Source: Gloeothece verrucosa PCC 7822
GTDB taxonomy: Bacteria; Cyanobacteriota; Cyanobacteriia; Cyanobacteriales; Microcystaceae
Length of the DNA: 64,000 nt
Assembly (NCBI RefSeq): GCF_000147335.1
Contig: NC_014501.1
Span: 5,014,501-5,078,500, forward strand
Reading direction: 5' to 3'
Part shown: positions 1 to 7,733 of the stretch, one piece after another
Layout: every line of letters begins with the position of its first letter
Numbering within the stretch: position 1 is the stretch's first letter
Position numbers and translations under genes: made by a program
The notes under the pieces: generated by a model
Database searches by the model: none
The model's input: only the letters and a program-made list of their open reading frames with translations
What the model was told of the DNA's origin: nothing

Positions 1-660
1 AATTCCTTCATGAGGGGCTTCTTTTTTAAAATCGCCATACAGTCTCATTTCATTGGTATTAGCTTTTATAACTGTATTGCCCATCACTTTTATGTCTTGA
101 CTTCGATAGACAAATATTCCCGGGGCAAAAGTTTTTTGGGTTGTATTATTATATAACTCTATGTGATGACTATTTTTAATTCTAAACCCTGAATTATAAG
201 AATTAATCAGGCGAAGATTTTTAAGGCGAATATAGCTTTTATCTTCTACTTGAAATGCTCCTTCATCATGAGGGAAAGGCGGCTTTCCTACGGGAGGGCC
301 TACATAAATTTTTTCGGCATTAATTATCACTTCTTCTTGCGGATAGGCGGCATAAGTGATCCATTGGTTTTCTGAACCCGAATTTTTGGGAACTATGGGT
401 TTATAGAGCGAATAATTGCCGCCCCTAATGTAAACTGTCTCTCCAGCTTTTAAGGTTTGAGCCGCTTTTGTGATGGTGGCCCAAGGTTTTTCTTGGCTAC
501 CGGGGTTAGCATCATTCCCCGTGAGAGCGACATAATAGATTTTTGGGTTAGCTTCCTGAATTTTCGAGGTTTTGGCTTTTAAGCGATGACTAAACGCTAT
601 AGGGACTAATGCGGCTCCTAATATTTCGAAAAATCTACGCCGGTTAATTTTTAATTTCAT
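1..660 (-). CDS. Exported right-handed beta-helix (pectate-lyase-like) protein, 3' end outside the window
   Basis: The reading frame starts at ATG 658-660 and runs open off the left edge (220 codons). The N-terminus is basic (KINRRRFFEILGAALVPI) and resembles a twin-arginine or Sec export signal. It is followed by a YYVALTGNDANPGS segment and repeated short strands (YIRLKNLRLI, IELYNN), which are typical of parallel beta-helix proteins with a DUF1565-type N-terminus. Such proteins are usually exported polysaccharide-binding or polysaccharide-cleaving proteins; the substrate cannot be told. Its start overlaps the 3' end of ccsB by 17 bp, so it is probably co-transcribed with it. No function in cytochrome maturation is implied. 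Confidence 0.75.
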   Translation of the reverse strand, partial: MKLKINRRRFFEILGAALVPIAFSHRLKAKTSKIQEANPKIYYVALTGNDANPGSQEKPWATITKAAQTLKAGETVYIRGGNYSLYKPIVPKNSGSENQWITYAAYPQEEVIINAEKIYVGPPVGKPPFPHDEGAFQVEDKSYIRLKNLRLINSYNSGFRIKNSHHIELYNNTTQKTFAPGIFVYRSQDIKVMGNTVIKANTNEMRLYGDFKKEAPHEGI

Positions 661-2032
661 TGGCAACTGATAAAGTGGGTGTTTGAGCCTCGTTAATTTC
701 CTCAATTATCTGCAAAAATTCTCTTTCAAAACTCACTTGCGCTCGGTTGGTTTTGCCGCCAATATACAAACATTCGTTGGCTTGTAAAATCCAAATTTGG
801 GAATGAGAGACATAACTCATCATCACTCCCAGCATTAATAAAGCAAAACCCGTATAAACAAATGGAATGCCAGGATCTGATTTAATTTGTAACCCTGTAC
901 TGCCAATTAAATCTTTAACTTTTAAAGTCACTCCATTAATTTCTAAAGGAATACCCGGACGGACGGCACTGGTTAAATTTCCCTCTTTATCATAGACTAA
1001 CATGGTTCCCTGTAAGTCTTTTGCTAATAGAGAAACCCCTTCACTTAAATCGGGTTTCGTCGGTATCCAAGTTCCCCAAATTCGGGAGCTTCCCTTACTG
1101 GATAATTGAGCCATTGGCAATAGGAAAACCGGGCTATTATTAATCTGTACTGCTACCCCAGCAATTCCCCAATCTGTCTGATAAAAAGTCACTCCATCGT
1201 AGCGTAGAGGCTTATTGACATGAATAATTTTATGATCTAACTCAGCACCTTCTTTATCAACGACAGAAAGATCTGAATAAAACTGATCTACCTTTCCATC
1301 AGGAGTATAATCAATCCAAAAACGATTCACTTTTACCAACCAGTTTTTAGTTAGGGGAGAAGCCGCGACAAGACCTTTTTCGATAATATTTTTAATGCCA
1401 AAGGTTGCACCACTAGGAACCATTTCTTGGGCTAAAAATCCGCTTAATGCTCCCCAAATTGAGCCGGCTAAAATCACAATTATAGCCACATGAACAACTA
1501 TAGGGCCAATTTTGCCGATAATTCCTTTACGGGCATATATAGCCTGATTTTCTTGATAGATTTTATACCCTTTTTTTTCTAATTGAGCGATTAAAGAACT
1601 CGAAGACTCGGTTTTTAATTCTGTACTTAAGCTTAATTTTTGGAACTGACGAGGTTCTTGATAAAACTTCCAACGTTGAGCCACTTTCAAGGCCGGCAAT
1701 TGACGAGTAAAAGTACAAGCGATTAAACTGCTGCCAAATAGAACCAGCAACGATAAAAACCACCAGGTACTATAAACGTGATTCAGCCCTAAAATTAAAA
1801 TCCACTTCCAACTGAGGAAGCCAAATAAAGCCGGATCTTCTGGATAATTTTGTTGATAAAAAGCAACGCTTTCTCCCTGTTCTATGACTGTCCCACTAAT
1901 ACTAAATAGAGCAATGCTTAATAGTAAAATGATAGCCAGTCGTAAATCAGCAATAACGGCAATTAGGCGACGGAATAAACGGCGAGGTTTTAATAATTCA
2001 TCTAAGGATTGAGAAGATTCTGTTAAGGTCAT
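644..2032 (-). CDS. ccsB: Cytochrome c biogenesis protein CcsB (Ccs1/ResB family)
   Basis: This is the Ccs1/ResB component of System II cytochrome c maturation, which works with CcsA in the thylakoid membrane to move heme and attach it to apocytochromes. It has three N-terminal membrane segments (the first near LAIILLLSIALFSISGTVIE), a fourth around IGPIVVHVAIIVILAGSIWG, a long lumenal domain, and a last helix near the C-terminus (PFVYTGFALLMLGVMMSYVSH), the family layout. The frame could start upstream at a TTG (2062), but ATG 2032 gives the usual N-terminus MTLTESSQSLDELL. It lies downstream of ccdA on the same strand. Length (about 460 residues) is normal. Confidence 0.93.
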   Translation of the reverse strand: MTLTESSQSLDELLKPRRLFRRLIAVIADLRLAIILLLSIALFSISGTVIEQGESVAFYQQNYPEDPALFGFLSWKWILILGLNHVYSTWWFLSLLVLFGSSLIACTFTRQLPALKVAQRWKFYQEPRQFQKLSLSTELKTESSSSLIAQLEKKGYKIYQENQAIYARKGIIGKIGPIVVHVAIIVILAGSIWGALSGFLAQEMVPSGATFGIKNIIEKGLVAASPLTKNWLVKVNRFWIDYTPDGKVDQFYSDLSVVDKEGAELDHKIIHVNKPLRYDGVTFYQTDWGIAGVAVQINNSPVFLLPMAQLSSKGSSRIWGTWIPTKPDLSEGVSLLAKDLQGTMLVYDKEGNLTSAVRPGIPLEINGVTLKVKDLIGSTGLQIKSDPGIPFVYTGFALLMLGVMMSYVSHSQIWILQANECLYIGGKTNRAQVSFEREFLQIIEEINEAQTPTLSVANEIKN

Positions 2033-2171
2033 TTGCAGACTAAAATAATAGCTGTTATTCAAAAAAACATTGCTTCACTATTATACTACCGGCTTAACTT
2101 ATTAACCTTAAAACTTATATGAATTACACAAAAAATTAATAAAAACCCTCATCAACTGATTCTCCCTCCCC

Positions 2172-2192
2172 TGTTGCCTGTTGCCTGTTCCC
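2172..2192. repeat. Heptamer tandem repeat (TGTTGCC)2-TGTTCCC
   Basis: Three head-to-tail 7-bp units lie in the gap between ccdA and ccsB. This is a short tandemly repeated repetitive (STRR) sequence of the kind common between genes of filamentous and unicellular cyanobacteria. Other STRR blocks lie at 7.7, 46.1, 52.8, 61.7 and 63.2 kb. Confidence 0.75.
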
Positions 2193-2194
2193 TC

Positions 2195-2929
2195 CTAACC
2201 TATAGAGAGACGAGATAACAGAGAAATTACCCCAAAACTGAGCAATAAAACGCCGCTAACGGGATTAATCCAGCCTGACCAGCGCCGCATCTCCAATAAC
2301 CGCTTAAGAGAAGCCGTAAAGCTGCCGGCAATCATCAAGGGAACCACATAGCCAGCCGTATAGGATAATAACAGCCCTGCACCCAAAATTAAATCTTGAG
2401 TAGAGACGACCCAAGCGAGTAAGGTAGCCAATACAGGTGTGCTACAGGGAGAAGCCACCAAGCCAAAAGTTAAGCCTAAAAGATAAGAACGTAACCCGGA
2501 CGGAAAATCGTCTTTAATCCAGTCAGTAGCGCCGATAGAGGGAAAAGGTAAAGAAATCACCTCTAATAGGTTTAATCCCATGACAATAGCGATTAAACTC
2601 ACAAAAATCGGCAATCCGATCCCAATTTGTCCATAAACTCGCCCAAGGGAAGCGGCAAAAATGCCCAAAGCGGCTAAAGTCGTGGCTAACCCGAGACAAA
2701 ACCAAACCGACTGTATAGTGGACTGTAGTCGTCCTTTATCCTGGTAAGTGCCGATGTAAGCGATGGTAATGGGTAACATCGATAACATACAGGGAGTTAA
2801 GCTGGTTACTAAGCCGGCCAGAAAAATCACTCCCACGCTTAACAAGCTAAGATGGGATAGTTGGCCAGAAACAACACGGTTAGCAAATTGTTCTAGAAAA
2901 TAAAGTTGGGTTTGTATACTGTCAAGCAT
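2195..2929 (-). CDS. ccdA: Cytochrome c biogenesis protein CcdA (thiol-disulfide transmembrane protein)
   Basis: CcdA carries reducing equivalents across the thylakoid membrane to keep the apocytochrome CXXCH cysteines reduced for heme attachment. The 244-residue protein has six predicted membrane helices and the two signature cysteines in TPCM (C47) and ASPCSTP (C162), each followed by proline-rich helix breaks. It is encoded just upstream of ccsB on the same strand, a standard System II pairing. The start ATG at 2927-2929 is followed by a short extramembrane stretch before helix 1. Length is normal. Confidence 0.93.
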   Translation of the reverse strand: MLDSIQTQLYFLEQFANRVVSGQLSHLSLLSVGVIFLAGLVTSLTPCMLSMLPITIAYIGTYQDKGRLQSTIQSVWFCLGLATTLAALGIFAASLGRVYGQIGIGLPIFVSLIAIVMGLNLLEVISLPFPSIGATDWIKDDFPSGLRSYLLGLTFGLVASPCSTPVLATLLAWVVSTQDLILGAGLLLSYTAGYVVPLMIAGSFTASLKRLLEMRRWSGWINPVSGVLLLSFGVISLLSRLSIG

Positions 2930-3017
2930 CTGGACTTAAAACTAGCTCTGGTTGCATTGTAACTTAGTCATCTTAGACAATGTTTAGCAAGAGATTTATT
3001 TAGAGGACGATCAGACT

Positions 3018-3680
3018 ATGGTTTTATTCGGATTTAAGAAAAAAGTAAGTTTACCGACCAAAGAAGAAGCCTTACCCGGACGCAAACAAGAAATGCCGGT
3101 TCCGGCGGCCCATTATGTTAATGGACATCCCCTTAAACCCCCGTTTCCCGAAGGAATGGAAATGGCGATCTTTGGGTTAGGATGTTTCTGGGGCGCAGAA
3201 CGCAAATTTTGGCAGTTAGAGGGAGTCTATAGCACTGCGGTAGGTTATGCTGGCGGTTATACTCCTAATCCAACTTATGAAGAAGTCTGTAGCGGCTTAA
3301 CCGGACACAATGAGGTAGTTTTAGTGGTTTATGACCCTAAAATCATCAGTTACGAAACGCTGTTAAAAGTCTTTTGGGAAAGTCATGACCCTACCCAAGG
3401 AATGCGGCAAGGTAATGATGTAGGGACACAATACCGTTCAGGAATTTATGTATTTTCTGAAGAACAAAAAAAATTAGCCGAGTCGACGCGGGATATGTAT
3501 CAAAAAGCTTTAAGTAAGGCTAAGTATGGTCAAATTACTAGCGAAATTCTGGACGCGCCGGACTTTTATTACGCTGAATCTTATCACCAACAGTATCTAG
3601 CTAAAAATCCTAATGGATACTGTGGATTAGGCGGCACTAAAGTCGAATGTCCCATCGGTTTAGATGTAACCTCTCATTAA
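3018..3680 (+). CDS. msrA: Peptide-methionine (S)-S-oxide reductase MsrA
   Basis: The enzyme reduces the S epimer of methionine sulfoxide in proteins, using thioredoxin. The catalytic motif GCFWGAE is present with C56; C202 and C211 near the C-terminus (GYCGLGG...VEC) are the probable recycling cysteines. The pattern YNRSGIY-like (QYRSGIYVFS) and the YHQQYLAKNP segment are family hallmarks. A 45-residue N-terminal extension precedes the core, as in other cyanobacterial homologues. It is divergent from ccdA and followed by a strong hairpin. Confidence 0.96.
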   Translation: MVLFGFKKKVSLPTKEEALPGRKQEMPVPAAHYVNGHPLKPPFPEGMEMAIFGLGCFWGAERKFWQLEGVYSTAVGYAGGYTPNPTYEEVCSGLTGHNEVVLVVYDPKIISYETLLKVFWESHDPTQGMRQGNDVGTQYRSGIYVFSEEQKKLAESTRDMYQKALSKAKYGQITSEILDAPDFYYAESYHQQYLAKNPNGYCGLGGTKVECPIGLDVTSH

Positions 3681-3688
3681 TTTTTGTT

Positions 3689-3724
3689 CCCTATAAGCTC
3701 GGGGAAAAATACCAGCTTATAGGG
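3689..3724 (+). terminator. Hairpin downstream of msrA, probable terminator
   Basis: A perfect 10-bp stem, CCCTATAAGC with GCTTATAGGG, encloses a 16-nt loop 9 bp after the msrA stop codon. The T-tract after it is weak (AAATTTTAGG), so it could be an mRNA-stabilising hairpin instead. Confidence 0.5.
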
Positions 3725-3823
3725 GCAAATTTTAGGAATCAAACTGAATAGACGAGGCAGATTTTAACTCATAGAGCAAATTCGCCCAAAAACCTCTATA
3801 ATAGCTCAGTGGCTTGCAGGAAA

Positions 3824-4261
3824 ATGAGCAATAATTCTAGCAGTCTTTACCAAAAAGACATCTTAGTTTGGTCTGAGCAACAAGCCGCATTACTCCGTTC
3901 AGGTCGCTACAGTGAATTAGACTTAGAAAATATTATCGAGGAAATATTAGACTTGGGAAAGCGAGAACGGGACCGCTTTATGAGTTCAATTGAACTTATT
4001 ATTCAACATTTACTCAAATGGGAGTATCAACCCGAAAAGCCTTCCAGTTCTTGGCAGATAATCATTAAACGGGAAAGAAATCATTTAAAAAAGTATCTAG
4101 AAGATGCTCCGAGTTGAGTCAGGTATTGGCAAGAGCTTGATAAAATGTATCGTCGTGCTAGGGCACAAGCCAGCAATGAGACAGGTCTTTTAGACTGGGA
4201 CTTTCCGGATGATTGCCCTTATAGCGTAGAACAAATAGAACAAGATTGGTTCCCAATTTGA
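3824..4261 (+). pseudogene. DUF29 family protein interrupted by an in-frame TGA
   Basis: The open frame matches DUF29 (SLYQKDILVWSEQQAALL, then LDLENIIEEILDLGKRER and LKKYLEDAPS) but meets TGA at 4115-4117. The same frame continues without a shift for 47 codons and ends at TGA 4259-4261. The continuation has the expected family C-terminus (RYWQELDKMYRRARAQA, GLLDWDFPDDCPYSVEQI). A single CGA-to-TGA change would explain the stop. DUF29 proteins are about 145 residues, often in multiple copies in cyanobacteria, of unknown function. The start is taken at ATG 3824, just after AGGA; a GTG at 3809 is an alternative. Confidence 0.85.
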
Positions 4262-4449
4262 TGAAACCTAGACAAACCCCAGTAAAATCGAAAAAATTTC
4301 TTAAAGATCGCTGCCCTTAAAGGAATGGCGTTAATTATTATTGTATGGCTGCCCCCCTCATCTAAATTTTGGGTATGGGATAGCCGAGTATGATGATATT
4401 ATCGCTTCCTCTCTACATCTAGAGAAGGTAATTACAGTTAGGATCAACA

Positions 4450-4731
4450 ATGACAAAAAAAGGAAACATTTATTGTTTTAGAGCCAATTATAAACAATCC
4501 TCGACATTAAATGAACGTCAAGTTCCAGATTGGCTCTGTGTAGATACTAATTGGCAAGGCTATCGAATTCATACGCTTCCCTGGATAGCTGATGTGGCCA
4601 GGGCATTGGGCTTGTTACCTCTTGAAGAAGATTCGCCGGAAGCTTGGATTATGTATTTAGAAAGTTTAGGCTTAAAAGAAGTTAAACAGGTTGGCTGTGA
4701 AGATTTTTGGGAAGACCGGCTTTTTGCCTAA
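4450..4731 (+). CDS. Small hypothetical protein (93 aa)
   Basis: I do not recognise a named family. The start ATG is preceded by AGGA (4441-4444). The product is soluble, with no membrane helix or signal, and is rich in tryptophan (W at DWLCVDTNW, LPWIAD, EAWIMY, DFWEDR). The middle (WIADVARALGLLPLEEDS) looks like a helix pair. It follows the broken DUF29 gene and is followed by a MITE-like element. Function unknown. Confidence 0.6.
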   Translation: MTKKGNIYCFRANYKQSSTLNERQVPDWLCVDTNWQGYRIHTLPWIADVARALGLLPLEEDSPEAWIMYLESLGLKEVKQVGCEDFWEDRLFA

Positions 4732-4751
4732 AATTATCAACGCTTAACAGC

Positions 4752-4868
4752 TAAGTATCTGGACAAGAGTAGTTATAGCACTCATGCACTCTTGCACTCT
4801 GACAAGGGTTTCAGACGTAAAACATTTCGCTCTCCCTTGCGTGAGTATTATTGATGTCCAGGTACTTA
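4752..4868. mobile_element. MITE-like element with 14-bp terminal inverted repeats
   Basis: TAAGTATCTGGACA at 4752-4765 and TGTCCAGGTACTTA at 4855-4868 are inverted copies with 13 of 14 matching. They bound a 117-bp non-coding segment. The same end sequence (TAAGTACCTGGACA) recurs at 43739 and 61611, so it is a repeated insertion-sequence end. No clear target duplication is visible. The rest of the 320-bp gap (4732-5052) shows no gene. Confidence 0.65.
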
Positions 4869-5052
4869 AAGCCAAATCAACAGATGTAAATAGACGAAAA
4901 TACATAAATCAGGCATCGTCAATCACTTCTGTGCGGTAAACCCCTAGTTAAAGTTATATTTTGTAACTGGTACCCCTTATGTTCTCTTAAATTAACTTAT
5001 ACTTAAAGGAAAGTAAGCACTTTGCCTTTAGTAACAACTTTGCTAGATCTCT

Positions 5053-5826
5053 ATGAGTTTAGCCAGAATTTGGGCAATCGCTGCCAATGGATTTCGAGAA
5101 GTCATCCGAGATCGGATCTTATACTTTATCGGTTTTTTCGCTCTGATTTTACTGTTTGCCCTCAAATTACTCCCCAATATTTCTCTAGGAACTCATGAAA
5201 AAATTTTTCTAGATTTGGGACTAGGAATTATGGGAATTTTAGGGGCAATTGTAGCAATTTTTGTAGGCACAGGACTGATCAATAAGGAAATAGAAAAACG
5301 AACGGTTCTAGTGCTGATTCCTAAACCCATAAGCCGCACAGAATTTATTATTGGTAAACACCTGGGTTTATGTGCTGTTTTAGCGGTGATGCTCACAGTG
5401 ATGAGTGGGATTTTTTTGCTACTACTCTATGGCTCTAAGATTAACTATTCTCCAGGACTGCTGCTACTTTCTCAACTCTATCTACTTTTAGAATTGGCTT
5501 TACTAACAGCAGTAGCGATCGCTTTTGGGGTATTTACCAGTTCCATCCTAGCGACTCTCTTAAGTTTAGGAATTTATTTAATGGGTCATCTGAGTACAGA
5601 TTTGCTAAAACTCGGCCAAATTAGTAAAAATACGAATCTTGAAGCCCTTACCCGCAACCTATATCTAATTTTGCCAGATTTAGAACGATTAAACTTAAGA
5701 AATGAAGTGGCTTATGGAATTTGGCCCAATGGATCGCTATTATTAAGTGATGCCCTCTATGCAATCCTTTATACCGCAATATTACTGGGCATCGCTATTA
5801 TAATTTTTTCCCGTCGCCAATTTTAA
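5053..5826 (+). CDS. ABC-2 type transporter permease
   Basis: The 257-residue protein has six hydrophobic segments: near residues 18-38, 55-76, 105-130, 140-165, 168-185 and 235-252. Its N-terminus (ARIWAIAANGFREVIRDRIL) is typical of NosY/ABC-2 permeases. The cytoplasmic loop NKEIEKRTVLVLIPKPISRTEFIIGK is a conserved feature of this family, the region that follows helix 2. It should pair with an ATP-binding subunit encoded elsewhere; none is adjacent. Substrate unknown. Confidence 0.8.
   Translation: MSLARIWAIAANGFREVIRDRILYFIGFFALILLFALKLLPNISLGTHEKIFLDLGLGIMGILGAIVAIFVGTGLINKEIEKRTVLVLIPKPISRTEFIIGKHLGLCAVLAVMLTVMSGIFLLLLYGSKINYSPGLLLLSQLYLLLELALLTAVAIAFGVFTSSILATLLSLGIYLMGHLSTDLLKLGQISKNTNLEALTRNLYLILPDLERLNLRNEVAYGIWPNGSLLLSDALYAILYTAILLGIAIIIFSRRQF
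5515..5522. repeat. HIP1 octamer GCGATCGC
   Basis: This is the highly iterated palindrome of cyanobacterial genomes. Further copies in the window lie at 29413-29420 and 46323-46330, each inside a coding region. Confidence 0.85.
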
Positions 5827-5922
5827 TTCTGTGGGAGTGGTGCTTCAAGCTCTTTTCATCTTGCTCGGAATTAGATAAGTTATAAGTGTAGGCTTTTAAT
5901 TCAAACAGGCTTAAAAATTAAA

Positions 5923-7683
5923 GTGGTTCAAATTCAGCAGCCAATATTTCAGAGGGATTCAAACTTGCTTCTAAAATCAGTAAGAGAAGCCAGCAAAATG
6001 ACTAATGTTCTCCAAAGCACAACTGAAGTTTTTCAGGAAGTTTTTGGTGTAACTCAAAGTCTTCTGCTATTGATGAATGCTGAAAAAAAAGGAAAAATTG
6101 GCTATGGTAACCATAATAACCCTCATTTAAACAGTTTATTAAAACTATCTTGTCAGTTGATTGAAAAAAATCAATCATATCTCCTACAACGAAAATTCAT
6201 TAGCTGGACACCAACAGCCGATTGTCCTTTAAGTCTAACAACCTTAGCTGAACAAGCTCAAGTCTCTTCATTACTGATCATCCCCTTATACTATCAACAG
6301 TCTTATTTAGGAGAACTTTGTCTAGTTCATCAACAGGATGAGCATCAATGGACAGAAAAAGAATTTACGATCATTCGACATTTGGCTCATCAATGCGCTT
6401 TAAGTATTTATTACATTCAGCAATACCAGCATCAATCATTGCAACAACAGTTAATCAAGCAAATCAATGAAAAACTGAACTCTCAACAAGACCCAGAAAT
6501 AATTTTAAAAGATCTTCTCAAGCTAGTGGGACAAAGCTATCAGGTAGAGCAAGTTTTATTATTGAGTTTAGAAGCCAATGAGCTTAAAGTAGAGCAAGAG
6601 TGGACAATTAACCCGACAAATTTTTCTTTACAGTCGAAAAAAATCGCGCTTGATGAGTGGATAGCGTTATTAGATAATTCTTGTAAAAAAGAGCTAGATA
6701 ATTATTCTAACCATTGGCAAACTATGCCCACCGTGCAAGCCACATTTCTCAATTTAGAAACCCGATCCGTTCAGCCTGGAGTCTTAGTTAGTGTACCTGT
6801 TCACATTCGAGAAAAGTTTTTTGGGGTATTAGTTTTACAATCTATCCAAACAACACTATCATGGACGCGAGAAGAATTAGAAACCCTCAGTGACATTGCT
6901 CAACAAACCGCACTCGCTATACATCATCTGCAATATCAAGATCAGTGGCTTACTCAACAAATCGAAAAACTTGAAGCTCAAAAGCAGCAACTAGAATTTG
7001 CCAAAAAGAAAACCAGCGAATTTTTAGATCATACTATTCATGAATTGCGAAGTCCCTTGACCGGTATTCTTAGCTTTTCCCAAATTCTGCACGAACAAAT
7101 CTATGGTTCTCTCAATGCAAAACAGAGTCAATATGTAGATGTGATTGTGTCTTCGGGACAATATATGTTATCTCTGGTCAATGATTTTTTGGACCTTTCT
7201 AAAATCTCCGCTCAACGAGAAGAAATTGTTCTAGAGGCCATGGCAGTAGAAGATGTCTGTTTAGCCGCTTTAGCTATGGTAGAAGTCCGGGCAGTTGCAT
7301 CACAACTAACGCTCAAATTGGATATCGCTCCTGATGTGGATTTCTGCAAAGCGGATCAACGACGAATCAAGCAAATTTTAGTCAATTTACTCACCAATGC
7401 GATTAAATTTACTGAAAAAGGTTCAGTTACCCTTAAAGTGGAACGCAAGCAAGATTATCTAGACTTTTCTGTGATTGATACAGGTATTGGCATCAAAACC
7501 GAAGATCAAAATAAACTTTTCCAACCTTTTCAACAAATCAAAAATCATCTCAGTCGTAAACATAAAGGAACAGGACTTGGTTTAGCATTATCGCGCCAAT
7601 TAGCTCAACTTCATGGTGGCGATATTACTCTTGTTTCTCAAGAAGGACAGGGAAGCTGTTTTACTTTACATTTGCCAATTTAG
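5923..7683 (+). CDS. Sensor histidine kinase with two GAF domains
   Basis: This is a soluble hybrid of sensing and kinase domains. GAF-like domains lie at about residues 25-165 and 180-335, followed by a coiled coil (EKLEAQKQQLEFAKKK). The HisKA dimerisation helix has H373 in TIHELRSPLTG. The HATPase domain has an N box (NLLTNAIKFTEKG), G1 (DTGIGI) and G2 (GTGLGLALS). It has no transmembrane segment, so the signal is intracellular; the GAF domains lack an obvious bilin-attachment cysteine context. It starts at GTG 5923. No response regulator is adjacent, so its partner is not identifiable here. Confidence 0.9.
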   Translation: MVQIQQPIFQRDSNLLLKSVREASKMTNVLQSTTEVFQEVFGVTQSLLLLMNAEKKGKIGYGNHNNPHLNSLLKLSCQLIEKNQSYLLQRKFISWTPTADCPLSLTTLAEQAQVSSLLIIPLYYQQSYLGELCLVHQQDEHQWTEKEFTIIRHLAHQCALSIYYIQQYQHQSLQQQLIKQINEKLNSQQDPEIILKDLLKLVGQSYQVEQVLLLSLEANELKVEQEWTINPTNFSLQSKKIALDEWIALLDNSCKKELDNYSNHWQTMPTVQATFLNLETRSVQPGVLVSVPVHIREKFFGVLVLQSIQTTLSWTREELETLSDIAQQTALAIHHLQYQDQWLTQQIEKLEAQKQQLEFAKKKTSEFLDHTIHELRSPLTGILSFSQILHEQIYGSLNAKQSQYVDVIVSSGQYMLSLVNDFLDLSKISAQREEIVLEAMAVEDVCLAALAMVEVRAVASQLTLKLDIAPDVDFCKADQRRIKQILVNLLTNAIKFTEKGSVTLKVERKQDYLDFSVIDTGIGIKTEDQNKLFQPFQQIKNHLSRKHKGTGLGLALSRQLAQLHGGDITLVSQEGQGSCFTLHLPI

Positions 7684-7698
7684 AGGGAATGACGCTCT

Positions 7699-7733
7699 GA
7701 CTAATGACCAATGACTAATGACTAATGACTAAT
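7699..7733. repeat. STRR heptamer block (GACTAAT), five units
   Basis: Five head-to-tail 7-bp units: GACTAAT, GACCAAT, then three GACTAAT. It lies between two convergent genes and the stop codon of the 7729-9237 gene falls inside the last unit. The same unit on the other strand makes the block at 46144-46192. Confidence 0.85.
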
